Source: Nevskiales bacterium | GTDB taxonomy: Bacteria > Pseudomonadota > Gammaproteobacteria > Nevskiales > Nevskiaceae | DNA: 64,000 bases | Assembly (NCBI GenBank): GCA_028698335.1 | Contig: JAQVDP010000011.1 | Location: forward strand, 1 to 64,000 | Direction: 5' to 3' | Shown here: positions 1-8,718 of the stretch, one piece after another | Layout: each line of letters starts with the position of its first letter | Numbering within the stretch: the first letter of the stretch is position 1 | Made by a program: the position numbers and the translations under genes | The notes under the pieces: generated by a model | Databases searched by the model: none | Seen by the model: only the letters and a program-made list of their open reading frames with translations | What the model was told of the DNA's origin: nothing

Positions 1-1095
1 TCAGACGTTGAAGCGGAAGTGCATCACGTCGCCTTCCTGCACGATGTATTCCTTGCCTTCGAGGCGCCATTTTCCGGCTTCCTTGGCGCCGGCTTCGCCC
101 TTGTACTGGATGAAGTCGTCATAGGCGATGACTTCGGCGCGGATGAAGCCCTTCTCGAAGTCGGTGTGGATCACGCCCGCGGCCTGCGGCGCGGTCGCGC
201 CGATCTTGACGGTCCACGCGCGGACTTCCTGGACGCCCGCGGTGAAGTAGGTCTGCAGGCCCAGCAGCGTGTAGGCGGCCCGGATGACGCGATTGAGGCC
301 CGGTTCGGTGAGGCCGAGATCGGACAGGAACGCGGCCTTGTCGGCGTCATCGAGCAGCGCGATCTCGGCTTCGATCGCGGCGCAGACGGGGACAACCTCC
401 GAGCCTTCGCGTGCGGCGTACTCCTGGACCTTGAGCAGGTGCTCGTTGCCGTTGAGCAGGCCGTCCTCGTCGACGTTGGCGATGTACAGCGCCGGCTTGG
501 CGGTGATCAGGTGAAGATCGCGCAGTTCGGCGCGTTCCTCGTCGGTCAGGCTCATGGCGCGGACCGCGGCACCGTTGTCGAGATGCGCCTGCACGCGCTT
601 GAGCAGCTCGTGACGTGCGATGGCGTCCTTGTTGCCGGTCTTGGCGGCGCGGGCGGCGCGGTCGACCGACTTGGTCACGGTCTCGAGATCGGCCAGTGCC
701 AGCTCGGTGTTGATCACCTCGATGTCGCGCAGCGGATCGGTGGAGCCGGCGACGTGGATGACGTCGTCGTTGTCGAAGCAGCGCGCAACCTGGGCGATCG
801 CATCGGTTTCGCGGATGTGCGCCAGGAACTGGTTGCCGAGGCCTTCGCCCTTGCTGGCGCCGGCGACGAGGCCGGCGATATCGACGAACTCGACCGCGGC
901 CGGCAGGGTGCGCTGCGGCTTGACGATCTCGGCGAGCGCGTCGAGTCGCGAGTCGGGAACCGCGACGACGCCGACGTTGGGGTCAATCGTGCAGAACGGG
1001 TAGTTCTCGGCCGCGATCTCGGCCTTGGTCAGCGCGTTGAACAGGGTGGACTTGCCGACGTTCGGCAGACCGACGATGCCGCATTTGATGCCCAT
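1..1095 (-). CDS. ychF: Ribosome-binding ATPase YchF (Obg-like)
   Basis: This is a P-loop ATPase of the Obg/TRAFAC class, known to bind ribosomes and to act in translation quality and stress responses. At 364 aa it has the usual family length. The P-loop GLPNVGKS is at residues 9-16, a G3-like DIAGLVAGA is at 72-80, and NVDE stands at 207-210 where true GTPases have NKxD; this change is the family hallmark linked to ATP preference. A TGS domain fills roughly the last 85 residues. It lies 8 bp downstream of pth, the conserved pth-ychF pair, and is probably co-transcribed with it. The stop codon is the first base triplet of the window, so the gene is complete. Confidence 0.97.
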   Translation of the reverse strand: MGIKCGIVGLPNVGKSTLFNALTKAEIAAENYPFCTIDPNVGVVAVPDSRLDALAEIVKPQRTLPAAVEFVDIAGLVAGASKGEGLGNQFLAHIRETDAIAQVARCFDNDDVIHVAGSTDPLRDIEVINTELALADLETVTKSVDRAARAAKTGNKDAIARHELLKRVQAHLDNGAAVRAMSLTDEERAELRDLHLITAKPALYIANVDEDGLLNGNEHLLKVQEYAAREGSEVVPVCAAIEAEIALLDDADKAAFLSDLGLTEPGLNRVIRAAYTLLGLQTYFTAGVQEVRAWTVKIGATAPQAAGVIHTDFEKGFIRAEVIAYDDFIQYKGEAGAKEAGKWRLEGKEYIVQEGDVMHFRFNV

Positions 1096-1103
1096 GGTGG
1101 TTC

Positions 1104-1715
1104 CTAGCGTGTGTCGCGATTGGCGGTCTTGCCGCCGGTGGAATGGAGTTGCTGCAGCGCCTTGTCCCAGCTCTGTGACAGCCAGGTCTCGACCGCGTCC
1201 GCGGCGCGGTCGATGCCGTCGATGATCGCATCTTCATCGGCGCGGCTGGGGCGGCCCAGCACGTAGTTGAGGACGAGCGTCTTGTCGCCCGGATGGCCGA
1301 TTCCGATGCGCAGGCGCCGGTAGTCGTTGCCCAGTGCACGGTGGATGTCGCGCAGGCCGTTGTGGCCGCCGTGGCCGCCGCCGAGCTTCAGGCGCATCGT
1401 GCCGGCGGGGAGGTCGAGCTCGTCGTGTGCGATCAAAACCTGTGCCGGCGCGATCTTGTAGAAGGTGCAGATCGCCTGCACCGCCTGGCCGCTGCGGTTC
1501 ATGAACGTGGTCGGCTTGAGCAGCAGCACGTCGTGCCCGCCGATGCGTCCGCGGCCCGACTCGCCGTGAAACTTGCTCTCGCGGCGCAGGCTGACGTGGC
1601 AGCGGTCGGCCAGCCGGTCGACGAACCAGAAACCGGCGTTGTGCCGCGTCTGCTCGTATTCGGCGCCCGGATTGCCGAGTCCGACGATGACGTGGAGCGC
1701 TGATGCTGGGGACAT
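1104..1715 (-). CDS. pth: Peptidyl-tRNA hydrolase
   Basis: Pth cleaves the ester bond of peptidyl-tRNAs released from stalled ribosomes, recycling tRNA in the cytoplasm. With the ATG at 1715 the protein is 203 aa, close to the usual length of about 195. The N-terminal GLGNPG motif (12-17), catalytic His25 in TRHNAGF, FMNRSGQ and HDELDLP are all present. An upstream in-frame TTG at 1733 would add six residues but would start inside the sequence just after the rplY terminator, so the ATG is preferred. It sits between rplY and ychF, the conserved gammaproteobacterial order. Confidence 0.96.
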   Translation of the reverse strand: MSPASALHVIVGLGNPGAEYEQTRHNAGFWFVDRLADRCHVSLRRESKFHGESGRGRIGGHDVLLLKPTTFMNRSGQAVQAICTFYKIAPAQVLIAHDELDLPAGTMRLKLGGGHGGHNGLRDIHRALGNDYRRLRIGIGHPGDKTLVLNYVLGRPSRADEDAIIDGIDRAADAVETWLSQSWDKALQQLHSTGGKTANRDTR

Positions 1716-1731
1716 ACCGCTGGGTCCAATC

Positions 1732-1765
1732 AAAAGGCCCGTCCGGGCGTGTGCTCGGACGGGCC
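1732..1765 (-). terminator. Hairpin terminator between rplY and pth
   Basis: A perfect 10-bp inverted repeat (GGCCCGTCCG at 1736-1745 and CGGACGGGCC at 1756-1765) with a 10-nt loop is followed on the minus strand by TTTTG. It lies downstream of rplY and just upstream of pth, so it probably ends or attenuates the prs-rplY transcript before pth. Confidence 0.7.
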
Positions 1766-1829
1766 GGATGGTATCCGTTCGACCGTCGTCGAACGAAGGC
1801 AGCGCGCGTGGATCCGCGCGCGTGCCCGA

Positions 1830-2459
1830 CTACTTGCCTTCGGCCTCGTCGCCTTCCTCGGTCTCTTCGTCGGCCTCGACCGCGCCGCGCGGCTTGTGGA
1901 TCGAGACGACCGGGGCGTCGTTGCCGTGCTTGAGTTCGACCAGGGTCACGCCTGCCGGCAGCGTCAGCTCGGACAGATGGATCGAGTCGTTGACCTGCAT
2001 GTTGCTCAGATCAACCTCGATGAACTCCGGCAGATCCTTCGGCAGGCACTCGACGTCGACCTGGTTGGTGTGATGCTCGACGATGCCGCCGCCGGTCTTG
2101 ACGCCCGGTGCGATCGTTTCGCCCTTGAAGTGCAGCGGCACGTGAACCGTCAGCATGTGGCCGGCCTGGACCCGCAGGAAGTCGGCGTGGATCGCCAGAC
2201 CGGTGACCGGGTGGCGCTGCAGGTCCTTGAGGACGACCTGCTGTTCGGTGCCGTCGACCTTCATCTGCAGGATGTGCGAGTAGAAGGCCTCGATCTTGAG
2301 GTGCTTGCCCATTTCGTTGGCGGACACGGAGATCGCCTGCGGCGCCTCGGTGCCCCCGTAGATGATCGCCGGGATATTGCCCGCGCGACGCAGGCGGCGG
2401 CTCGCACCCTTGCCCTGATCAGCGCGCGCTTCGGCGATGACAACAAAGTTTTCAGTCAT
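1830..2459 (-). CDS. rplY: 50S ribosomal protein L25, long CTC form
   Basis: L25 binds 5S rRNA in the large ribosomal subunit. At 209 aa this is the long CTC form: an N-terminal L25 beta-barrel (about residues 1-95, with the GASRRLRRAG and PAIIYGG stretches) and a C-terminal beta domain. The tail is strongly acidic (EADEETEEGDEAEG), as is common in this family. It is downstream of prs on the same strand with 133 bp between them, and a strong hairpin follows it. The prs-rplY-pth order is conserved in gammaproteobacteria. The ATG start is preceded by a purine-rich stretch. Confidence 0.97.
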   Translation of the reverse strand: MTENFVVIAEARADQGKGASRRLRRAGNIPAIIYGGTEAPQAISVSANEMGKHLKIEAFYSHILQMKVDGTEQQVVLKDLQRHPVTGLAIHADFLRVQAGHMLTVHVPLHFKGETIAPGVKTGGGIVEHHTNQVDVECLPKDLPEFIEVDLSNMQVNDSIHLSELTLPAGVTLVELKHGNDAPVVSIHKPRGAVEADEETEEGDEAEGK

Positions 2460-2592
2460 TTATATGCTCCATATCGGGAATCCGTCGTCCGCGACCAGAC
2501 GAGGGGGCGCGGATTATACCGGAGTTGGAGACGGATTCCGACTGCCGCGCGAAACCTCCGGGCGCGGGCCCGGAAGCGACGCGGCGCTGCGT

Positions 2593-3546
2593 TCAGTCGA
2601 CGTAGAGCGAGCTGACCGATTCCTCCGCCGAAACGCGACGGATGGTTTCGGCCAGCAGGCCGCCGATCGACAGCTGCCGGATCTTCGAGCAGGCGCTGGC
2701 GGCGGGGCTCAGCGGGATGGTGTCGGTGACGACCAGTTCGTCGAGGACCGAGTTGCTGATGTTGGTGATCGCCGGGCCGGACAATACCGGATGGGTCACG
2801 TAGGCCACGACCTTGATCGCACCTTCTTCCTTCAGCGCGGCGGCGGCCTTGCACAGGGTGCCGGCGGTGTCCACCAGATCGTCGACCATGACGCAGGTCT
2901 TGCCGGAGACGTCGCCAATGATGTTCATCACGCGGGATTCGTTCGGTTTCGGCCGGCGCTTGTCGATGATCGCCAGGTCGGCGTCGTCGAGCCGCTTGGC
3001 GACCGCGCGGGCGCGGACCACGCCGCCGACGTCCGGAGCCACGACGATCAGCTTCTCGTATTTCTGGCGCCAGATCTCGCCGAGCAGGACCGGCGACGCG
3101 TAGACGTTGTCGACCGGGATGTCGAAGAAGCCCTGGATCTGGTCGGCGTGTAGGTCCACGGTCAGTACGCGATCCGCGCCGCATTCGCCGAGCATGTCGG
3201 CGATGACCTTGGCCGAGATCGGTACGCGGCTGGAGCGCGGACGGCGATCCTGGCGGGCGTAGCCGAAGTAGGGGATGACGGCGGTCACACGGCCGGCCGA
3301 GGCACGCTTGAGTGCGTCGAGCAGCATCAGCAGCTCGATCAGGTTGTCGTTGGTCGGGGCGCAGGTCGGCTGCACCACGAAGACATCCTTGCCGCGGACG
3401 TTCTCGAGGATCTCGACCTGGATCTCGCCGTCCGAGAATTTGCCCACCATGGCCTGGCCCAGGGGCGTCTTCAGGTAGGCGGCGATGTCTCGGGAAAGTT
3501 TGGGGTTGGCATTCCCCGAGAACAGCATCAGCTTGCTATCGGACAT
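2593..3546 (-). CDS. prs: Ribose-phosphate pyrophosphokinase
   Basis: Prs transfers pyrophosphate from ATP to ribose 5-phosphate to make PRPP, the precursor for purines, pyrimidines, NAD, His and Trp. At 317 aa it matches the class I family length. Visible motifs are the substrate region [11 protein letters not shown], the flexible-loop region [16 protein letters not shown] and the PRPP-binding loop [14 protein letters not shown] tRNA-Gln gene lies 147 bp upstream on the same strand and rplY is downstream, a layout seen in many gammaproteobacteria, so tRNA-Gln and prs may share a transcript. Confidence 0.98.
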   Translation of the reverse strand: MSDSKLMLFSGNANPKLSRDIAAYLKTPLGQAMVGKFSDGEIQVEILENVRGKDVFVVQPTCAPTNDNLIELLMLLDALKRASAGRVTAVIPYFGYARQDRRPRSSRVPISAKVIADMLGECGADRVLTVDLHADQIQGFFDIPVDNVYASPVLLGEIWRQKYEKLIVVAPDVGGVVRARAVAKRLDDADLAIIDKRRPKPNESRVMNIIGDVSGKTCVMVDDLVDTAGTLCKAAAALKEEGAIKVVAYVTHPVLSGPAITNISNSVLDELVVTDTIPLSPAASACSKIRQLSIGGLLAETIRRVSAEESVSSLYVD

Positions 3547-3693
3547 CGGTTTGCGTCTCGAACTGCGGTCAGAGTGGGCGGGTCGTCAACTTCGTGGCCA
3601 CAGGAGCGAACCGCTCCATGCGTTGCCGGCTGGCCGATGCGACAGTCCCAAACGGGCCCGGCGGCATCGTTGCGTCGGGTACGACGATGGAAA

Positions 3694-3768
3694 TGGCTGG
3701 GGCGGATGGACTCGAACCATCGAATGGCGGGATCAAAACCCGCTGCCTTACCACTTGGCTACGCCCCA
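3694..3768 (-). tRNA. tRNA-Gln (anticodon UUG)
   Basis: The minus strand reads TGGGGCG for the acceptor strand, a D arm, an anticodon stem GCGGG/CCCGC around the loop TTTTGAT (anticodon TTG), a T arm with GGTTCGAATCC, and an encoded 3' CCA. The 7-bp acceptor stem pairs fully. The length is 75 nt including CCA. It is the only RNA gene seen in the window and sits between ispE and prs. Confidence 0.97.
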
Positions 3769-3790
3769 ACGAAAAACCACAGTCGACGTT

Positions 3791-3803
3791 GCGCCGCATT
3801 ATA
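3791..3803 (-). promoter_or_regulatory. -10 element upstream of tRNA-Gln/prs
   Basis: On the minus strand a consensus TATAAT (plus-strand 3798-3803) sits about 30 bases before the mature 5' end of tRNA-Gln, which fits a short tRNA leader. No convincing -35 hexamer is seen at 17 bp spacing, so the promoter call rests on the -10 box and its position. Confidence 0.45.
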
Positions 3804-3899
3804 TCGGATCGACGCCCAACTTTTGGCGCCTTCGTCCAAATCGGCGTCATGCCGGAGGGGGTATGGGGACGTGGGCCGTGCGGTCGGTCCATGCAGCCG

Positions 3900-4769
3900 C
3901 TAGGAACGGCTGATGGCGTCGACCAGCGGCGAGCGGTTGCAGCCGCGTGCGACGATGCTGTGCAGTGAGGCCGGTGCCTGAGCGGCGATTTCGGATGCCT
4001 GCTGGCGCGACGCGCAGGGCAGGAACACCGCGCCGCCGGTACCGGACATGCGCGCCGGGCCGAAACCGCGCAACCAGGCCAGGGCTTCGGCCACCTGCGG
4101 ATAGCGACGGCAGGTGACCGGCTCGCAGACGTTCACCGCCGCGCCGCTGCGCAGCGCGTCCTCGTCGATCCGGGGGCAGTCCCGCTGCAGGGCTTCGTCC
4201 CCGAAGATTTCGGCGGTGCTGACGTGAATCGGCGGCGTCAGCACGACGTACCAGGGTTCCTCGGGGTCGATCGGCGACAGGCGCTCGCCGATGCCCTCGG
4301 CCCAGGCGGCATGGCCGCGCACGAAGACCGGGACGTCGGCGCCGATCGCCAGTCCGATCTGGGCGACCTCGTCGGTGGTGAAGCCGAGATTCCAGAGCCG
4401 GTTCAGCGCGACCAGCGTGGTGGCGGCGTCGCTGGAGCCGCCGCCGAGGCCAGCGCCCATCGGAATGCGCTTGTCGAGGCGGATGTCGACGCCGAGGTCG
4501 CAGCCGGACGCACGCTGGATCGCGCGGGCGGCGCGCAGGCACAGGTCGTTTTCCGGCGGGATGTCGGCGGGGGCGTCGGCCCGGCGGATCTGATTGTCGC
4601 CGCGCGGCGTCACGAAAAGGCTGTCGCCGTAATCGAGAAACTGGAACGCGGTCTGCAACAGATGGTAGCCGTCATCACGGCGGCCGGTGACGTGCAGGAA
4701 CAGGTTGAGCTTGGCGGGCGCCGGCCACGGGAAATCGGCGGTGAACGCGCCGTGAGCGTTATGGTGCAT
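3900..4769 (-). CDS. ispE: 4-diphosphocytidyl-2-C-methyl-D-erythritol kinase
   Basis: IspE is the ATP-dependent GHMP kinase that phosphorylates CDP-methylerythritol in the MEP (non-mevalonate) isoprenoid pathway. The 289-aa product is the usual length. The N-terminal PAPAKLNLFLHVTGRR segment carries the catalytic-region lysine (K20), and the GHMP ATP-binding motif PMGAGLGGGSSDAA is at about 103-116. The start ATG at 4769 lies 35 bp from the lolB stop. The lolB-ispE-tRNA-prs order is conserved and suggests an operon with lolB. Confidence 0.96.
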   Translation of the reverse strand: MHHNAHGAFTADFPWPAPAKLNLFLHVTGRRDDGYHLLQTAFQFLDYGDSLFVTPRGDNQIRRADAPADIPPENDLCLRAARAIQRASGCDLGVDIRLDKRIPMGAGLGGGSSDAATTLVALNRLWNLGFTTDEVAQIGLAIGADVPVFVRGHAAWAEGIGERLSPIDPEEPWYVVLTPPIHVSTAEIFGDEALQRDCPRIDEDALRSGAAVNVCEPVTCRRYPQVAEALAWLRGFGPARMSGTGGAVFLPCASRQQASEIAAQAPASLHSIVARGCNRSPLVDAISRS

Positions 4770-4804
4770 GTTGCGGTAGGTAGATGACGGTTGAAGCGGC
4801 CGCG

Positions 4805-5422
4805 TCAGGTCGCGGCCAGGTCCAGAGCCAGCCAGCGGTCGATGACGAGACGCAGGCGATTGTCGTCGTTTTCGAGCTGTACCTTTTGGGGAAGGTCGCG
4901 GCTGCCGACGTCAAGATAGCTATCGTAACGGATTGCCCAGCCGTTCTGTGCAAGTTCGGCGAGCCGGCCGGCGTCGTCGAACCGGACCTGTCCGGCCGAA
5001 CCGAGTGCGGGCAGGCCGGTCACCCAGAGGCGGAGATTGTCGATCGGCACGCTCCAGCCGAGGTTCGCGACCATCCACGCCTGCGGATCGGTCACGTAGG
5101 TCACGCCGTCCTTGCTGCGGACGATCACGCCGCCGGCGCTGCCGAGGATCTCGACGGCGCCGATGCCGAACGGGCCGTTGAGCTTGAGTTCGAAGCTGCT
5201 GTCGGCGTGTTGGTGCCACAGCATCTGCGCGGTCCGGGCGCCGTCGCTGATCCGCCCCTGGATCGAGAAACCGCGAATCGCCGAGATCTGCGCGCGGTGC
5301 AGCGACCACAGTTCGTCCGGGCTGGCGGCGGCCGGCGGTGGTGGTTGCAACGTGGCGCAGCCGCTCGACAGCAGGGCCGCGGCGATCAGGCTGGCGGCCG
5401 CGCGACGTCCGCGGCGCGTCAT
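4805..5422 (-). CDS. lolB: Outer-membrane lipoprotein LolB
   Basis: LolB receives lipoproteins from LolA and inserts them in the outer membrane. Starting at the ATG at 5422, which overlaps the upstream stop (ATGA), the product is 205 aa with a type II signal peptide: an arginine-rich n-region, a hydrophobic core and the lipobox region LLSSGC with Cys22. The mature part has the LolB features LWSLHRAQISAIRGFSIQGRI and a central FELKLNGPFG stretch. It sits upstream of ispE and downstream of a TPR lipoprotein, as in Pseudomonas. A longer upstream reading was rejected because it lies inside the TPR gene. Confidence 0.93.
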   Translation of the reverse strand: MTRRGRRAAASLIAAALLSSGCATLQPPPPAAASPDELWSLHRAQISAIRGFSIQGRISDGARTAQMLWHQHADSSFELKLNGPFGIGAVEILGSAGGVIVRSKDGVTYVTDPQAWMVANLGWSVPIDNLRLWVTGLPALGSAGQVRFDDAGRLAELAQNGWAIRYDSYLDVGSRDLPQKVQLENDDNRLRLVIDRWLALDLAAT

Positions 5423-7146
5423 TGCGCGAAGCGCTCCATCGTCTCGGTCAGCAGCGGGTGGTCCGGATGCAGTTTGAGCGCGTTGCGCCAGATCTCGCCG
5501 GCGTCGTCGCGGCGCCCGAGGCTCCACAGAACCTCACCGAGATGCGCGGCGACTTCCGGGTCGGGGAAACGGGCATATGCGCGGTTGAGCCATTCGAGCG
5601 CGGCGTCGGGATTGCCGCGCTTGAATTCGAGCCAGCCCATGCTGTCCTGGATGGCCGGGTCTTCGGGCTCCAGGCCCAGGGCGCGCCCGATCAGGCCGGC
5701 GGCTTCGTCGTAGCGGTCGGTATGGACCGTCAACATGTAGCCGAGTGCGTTGAGGGCGCGTGCGTCGTCGGGGGCCATGCCGAGGATCGCACGCAGGTCG
5801 TCTTCGGCCTGGTCGATCCTGTCGAGCCGTTCGTGCACCAGTGAGCGGCCGTAGAGCAGATCGGGTTCGTCCGGCTGGTCCATCAGGGCGTCGTCGTACA
5901 GCTGCAGCGCCTCGTCGTAGCGGTTGTGCTCGACCAGCAGTTCGCCTTCGGCGAGCAGGAAGCGCAGCCCGAACTGGGGCAGGCGCTGTCCCAGCTGCTG
6001 CAGCAGCGCGCGCGCCTCGTCGATCTTGCCGAGATCGGCGAGCACCGCGGCGCGGCGCGTGGCGGCGTCGATCGCGCCGGGCCCGTGGACGACCCGGCCG
6101 TAGTAGTCGAGCGCCCGCTCGTATTCGTGCTCCGCCTCGGCGATCCGGCCGAGCTGCATCGCCGCATCCTGGCTGCGGGGGCCCTTGAGCAGCACCTTGA
6201 AATGCGACTTGGCCGACCGATAGTTGCCGGTCGAGGCCTGCAGGACGCCGAGCGCGTAGTGGGCGTCCGGGTCATTGCGATGCAGTTTCAGGACCGCTTC
6301 GAACGCCTGCTGCGCTTCGGCGCGACGCCCGGCGTCGAGCAGCATGCGCGCATAGGCCATCCGCAGCGTGGCGGCGTCGCCGCTGCCGCGCGTCAGCTCG
6401 TCGACGCGCCGGTTGGCGTCTTCGAGGCGTCCGGCACGGAGCCAGACGCCGACCTGCAGCATCGCGTGCTCGCGATCGTCTGGCGCCAGCTCGATGGCGC
6501 GCTCGGCGGCGGCTTCGGCCAGATCCAGGCGCCCGAAGCGAATCGCGAGCACGCCGAGCGCGTGGTGAGCGCCGGCTTCATCGGGCCACTCGTTGACCAG
6601 CTTGCGCATGATCAGCAACGACAGATCCGCCTGGTCGGATCCGGTCTGCGAGAGCAGATGGGCGACGTTGCGAAAGCCGTCGCCCAGGCCGCCCGGGTGT
6701 CCCGAGATGATCGCCCGGCACTGTTCGAGCGTGCCGGCGATCTCGCCGCGCTGCAGCAGCACACTGGCGATCACCTCGCGGGGATCGGCGGCGTTCGGTG
6801 CCAGTTCGTGCCAGCGCCGGGCCGCGGCCAGGAGCAGATCGGCGTCATCCGCGCCCAGCGCCAGACCGGTCGCGCGGCGCGCCAGATCCGGATCGTCCAG
6901 ATACTGAAGAGCGGCGAGGAACTGGCGTGCGGCGACGCCGGGTTCGTTGCGCCCGGCGGCCAGTTCGCCGGCCATGACGTGGAATTCGGCCTTCGCGGTG
7001 TCCGATGGCAGCGGGTCGACGGATGCGGCCAGTGTCGCTGCCGGCGAAGGGGGGGCGTCCGCCGCAGACGGTGCGTTCGCGCAGCCTGCCGCCAGGGTCG
7101 CCAGTCCGCTCAGGCCGAGCAGGCAGGTTCGAAAGATTGGGTCCAC
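5419..7146 (-). CDS. Tetratricopeptide-repeat lipoprotein
   Basis: This 575-aa protein has an N-terminal signal peptide ending in TLAAGC (Cys22), suggesting a lipoprotein, then a long series of TPR units. Clear repeats include the helices around AHHALGVLAIRFGRLDLAEA, DAHYALGVLQASTGNYRSA and a C-terminal block with ALGLEPEDPAIQDSMGW. TPR proteins act as protein-protein scaffolds. The same gene precedes lolB in pseudomonads, where its role is not firmly known. It overlaps lolB by 4 bases and is divergent from hemA across 174 bp. The lipobox has Ala rather than Leu at -3, so lipidation is likely but not certain. Confidence 0.88.
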   Translation of the reverse strand: MDPIFRTCLLGLSGLATLAAGCANAPSAADAPPSPAATLAASVDPLPSDTAKAEFHVMAGELAAGRNEPGVAARQFLAALQYLDDPDLARRATGLALGADDADLLLAAARRWHELAPNAADPREVIASVLLQRGEIAGTLEQCRAIISGHPGGLGDGFRNVAHLLSQTGSDQADLSLLIMRKLVNEWPDEAGAHHALGVLAIRFGRLDLAEAAAERAIELAPDDREHAMLQVGVWLRAGRLEDANRRVDELTRGSGDAATLRMAYARMLLDAGRRAEAQQAFEAVLKLHRNDPDAHYALGVLQASTGNYRSAKSHFKVLLKGPRSQDAAMQLGRIAEAEHEYERALDYYGRVVHGPGAIDAATRRAAVLADLGKIDEARALLQQLGQRLPQFGLRFLLAEGELLVEHNRYDEALQLYDDALMDQPDEPDLLYGRSLVHERLDRIDQAEDDLRAILGMAPDDARALNALGYMLTVHTDRYDEAAGLIGRALGLEPEDPAIQDSMGWLEFKRGNPDAALEWLNRAYARFPDPEVAAHLGEVLWSLGRRDDAGEIWRNALKLHPDHPLLTETMERFAQ

Positions 7147-7320
7147 AGGGGGTCTTCAGTCGTACGAGTCTCGGTAGACATTATGCGGAAGGCACCGGTT
7201 CAACGTGCAAGCGGCCGGGTCCCTGGCATGTCGGCACGATTCTGGCAATTGATCAGGCTCAATCCCCAAGCCGGCGCTGTCAGCGTAAAATCCGCCCGAT
7301 TCGCCAGTAATGGACTCAGT

Positions 7321-8577
7321 ATGGCCCTTTTGACGCTTGGTCTCAGCCACCATCGTGCGCCGGTCGAGGCGCGCGAACGCATGGCTTTTACCGAGAGCGA
7401 CCTGCCGGCGGCGCTGACGCGCCTGCGGGCGCTGCCGGGCGTCGACGAGGCCGCCATCGTCTCGACCTGCAATCGCACCGAGATCATGGCGGTGACGGCA
7501 TTGGACGAGGAGTCGCGTCTGATCGACTGGTGGCGCCGCGAGCGCCAGGCGCCGGACGGCATGGCCGACAAATACCTGTATACCCATCGCGATCTGGGCA
7601 GCGTCACGCACAGCCTCCGGGTCGCATCCGGGCTCGACTCGCTGGTGGTCGGCGAGCCGCAGATCCTCGGGCAGATGAAGCAGTCCTACAGCATGGCCAG
7701 CGAGGCGCAGACGCTCGGGCCGGTGCTGGGGCGTCTGTTCCAGCATGCGTTCGCGGTTGCCAAGCTGGTGCGGTCGCAGACCCAGATCGGGGCACATCCG
7801 GTCTCGGTCGCGTACGCGGCGCTGCAGATGGCGCGCCGCATCTTCGCCGATCTGAGCAGTCAGACCGCCTTGCTGATCGGCGCCGGCGAGATGATGCAGC
7901 TGGTCGGACGCCACCTCCATCAGAACGGCGTCGGTCGCATCATCGTCGCCAACCGCAGCCTCGAACGCGCCGAGAAGCTGGCTCGCGAAGTCCACGGCTA
8001 CGCGATCAGTCTCAACGATCTGCCGAGCTACATGGGCGATGCCGACCTGATCGTGTCGTCGACGGCGGCGCGCGGCTACATCATCGATCGCGAGGCGATG
8101 CGCCGCGTCGTGCGTTCGCGCCGGCGCAAGCCGGTGTTCATGATCGATCTGGCGGTGCCGCGCGACATCGAGCCGGCGATCGCCGACCTCGAGGACATCT
8201 ATCTCTACAGCATCGACGATCTGCGCCACGTCGTCGCCGAGAACCTCAAGCTGCGCGAGGAGGCCGCCCGCCAGGCCGAGGTGCTGATCGAGACCCAGGC
8301 GCAGGAGTTCGCGCGCTGGCTGGAGAGCCGCGACTCGGCTGCGACGATCCAGGAAATCCGGGCACGCGCGCGCAGCAGTCGCGACGAGGTGCTGGAGAAG
8401 GCCCGGCGGCGCCTGGCGTCGGGGCAGTCGCCCGAGGAAGTGCTGGCGTTTCTGGCCGATACCCTGAGCAACAAGATCCTGCACGCGCCCTCGCAGGCGC
8501 TGCGGCGCGCCGATGCCGTGGAACAGGCGATGCTGCTCAACGCCGCACGGCGTCTGTTCGACCTTCCCGACGAATAG
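7321..8577 (+). CDS. hemA: Glutamyl-tRNA reductase
   Basis: HemA reduces glutamyl-tRNA with NADPH to glutamate-1-semialdehyde, the first committed step of tetrapyrrole synthesis by the C5 route. With the ATG at 7321 the product is 418 aa, the normal length. The catalytic Cys50 lies in VSTCNRTE, followed by the SGLDSLVVGEPQILGQ and KLVRSQTQIG stretches, the Rossmann motif LIGAGEMMQLVGRH and a C-terminal dimerisation helix. It is divergent from the lolB cluster and heads a plus-strand run with prfA and prmC, the conserved hemA-prfA-prmC order. Confidence 0.98.
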   Translation: MALLTLGLSHHRAPVEARERMAFTESDLPAALTRLRALPGVDEAAIVSTCNRTEIMAVTALDEESRLIDWWRRERQAPDGMADKYLYTHRDLGSVTHSLRVASGLDSLVVGEPQILGQMKQSYSMASEAQTLGPVLGRLFQHAFAVAKLVRSQTQIGAHPVSVAYAALQMARRIFADLSSQTALLIGAGEMMQLVGRHLHQNGVGRIIVANRSLERAEKLAREVHGYAISLNDLPSYMGDADLIVSSTAARGYIIDREAMRRVVRSRRRKPVFMIDLAVPRDIEPAIADLEDIYLYSIDDLRHVVAENLKLREEAARQAEVLIETQAQEFARWLESRDSAATIQEIRARARSSRDEVLEKARRRLASGQSPEEVLAFLADTLSNKILHAPSQALRRADAVEQAMLLNAARRLFDLPDE

Positions 8578-8718
8578 CGATTCCGTACTCGCCGGCCGCA
8601 GCGTCCGCGCTGCGGCCGTGGTCGCGTCGTTCCCGTTTTTCCGCATACTTGACGCCATGAAGGATTCAAACCGTAAGGACCAGCTGTCTGACGCCGGGGT
8701 GCCGGTCGGAGCGCAAGC

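Noticed and set aside
19-1107. A 362-codon plus-strand frame opposite ychF
   Set aside because: It mirrors the ychF codons, is rich in Gly, Asp and Arg typical of antisense frames in GC-rich DNA, and matches no family.
7232-7247. A sigma-54-like CGGCACG-N4-TGGCA sequence before hemA
   Set aside because: The GG/GC spacing is right but it departs from TGGCACG-N4-TTGCA at conserved bases, hemA is not usually sigma-54 dependent, and no enhancer-binding protein is near.
5926-7320. An N-terminal extension of hemA reaching back to 5926
   Set aside because: It would run through the antisense of the TPR gene; the ATG at 7321 gives the normal HemA N-terminus with Cys50 in place.
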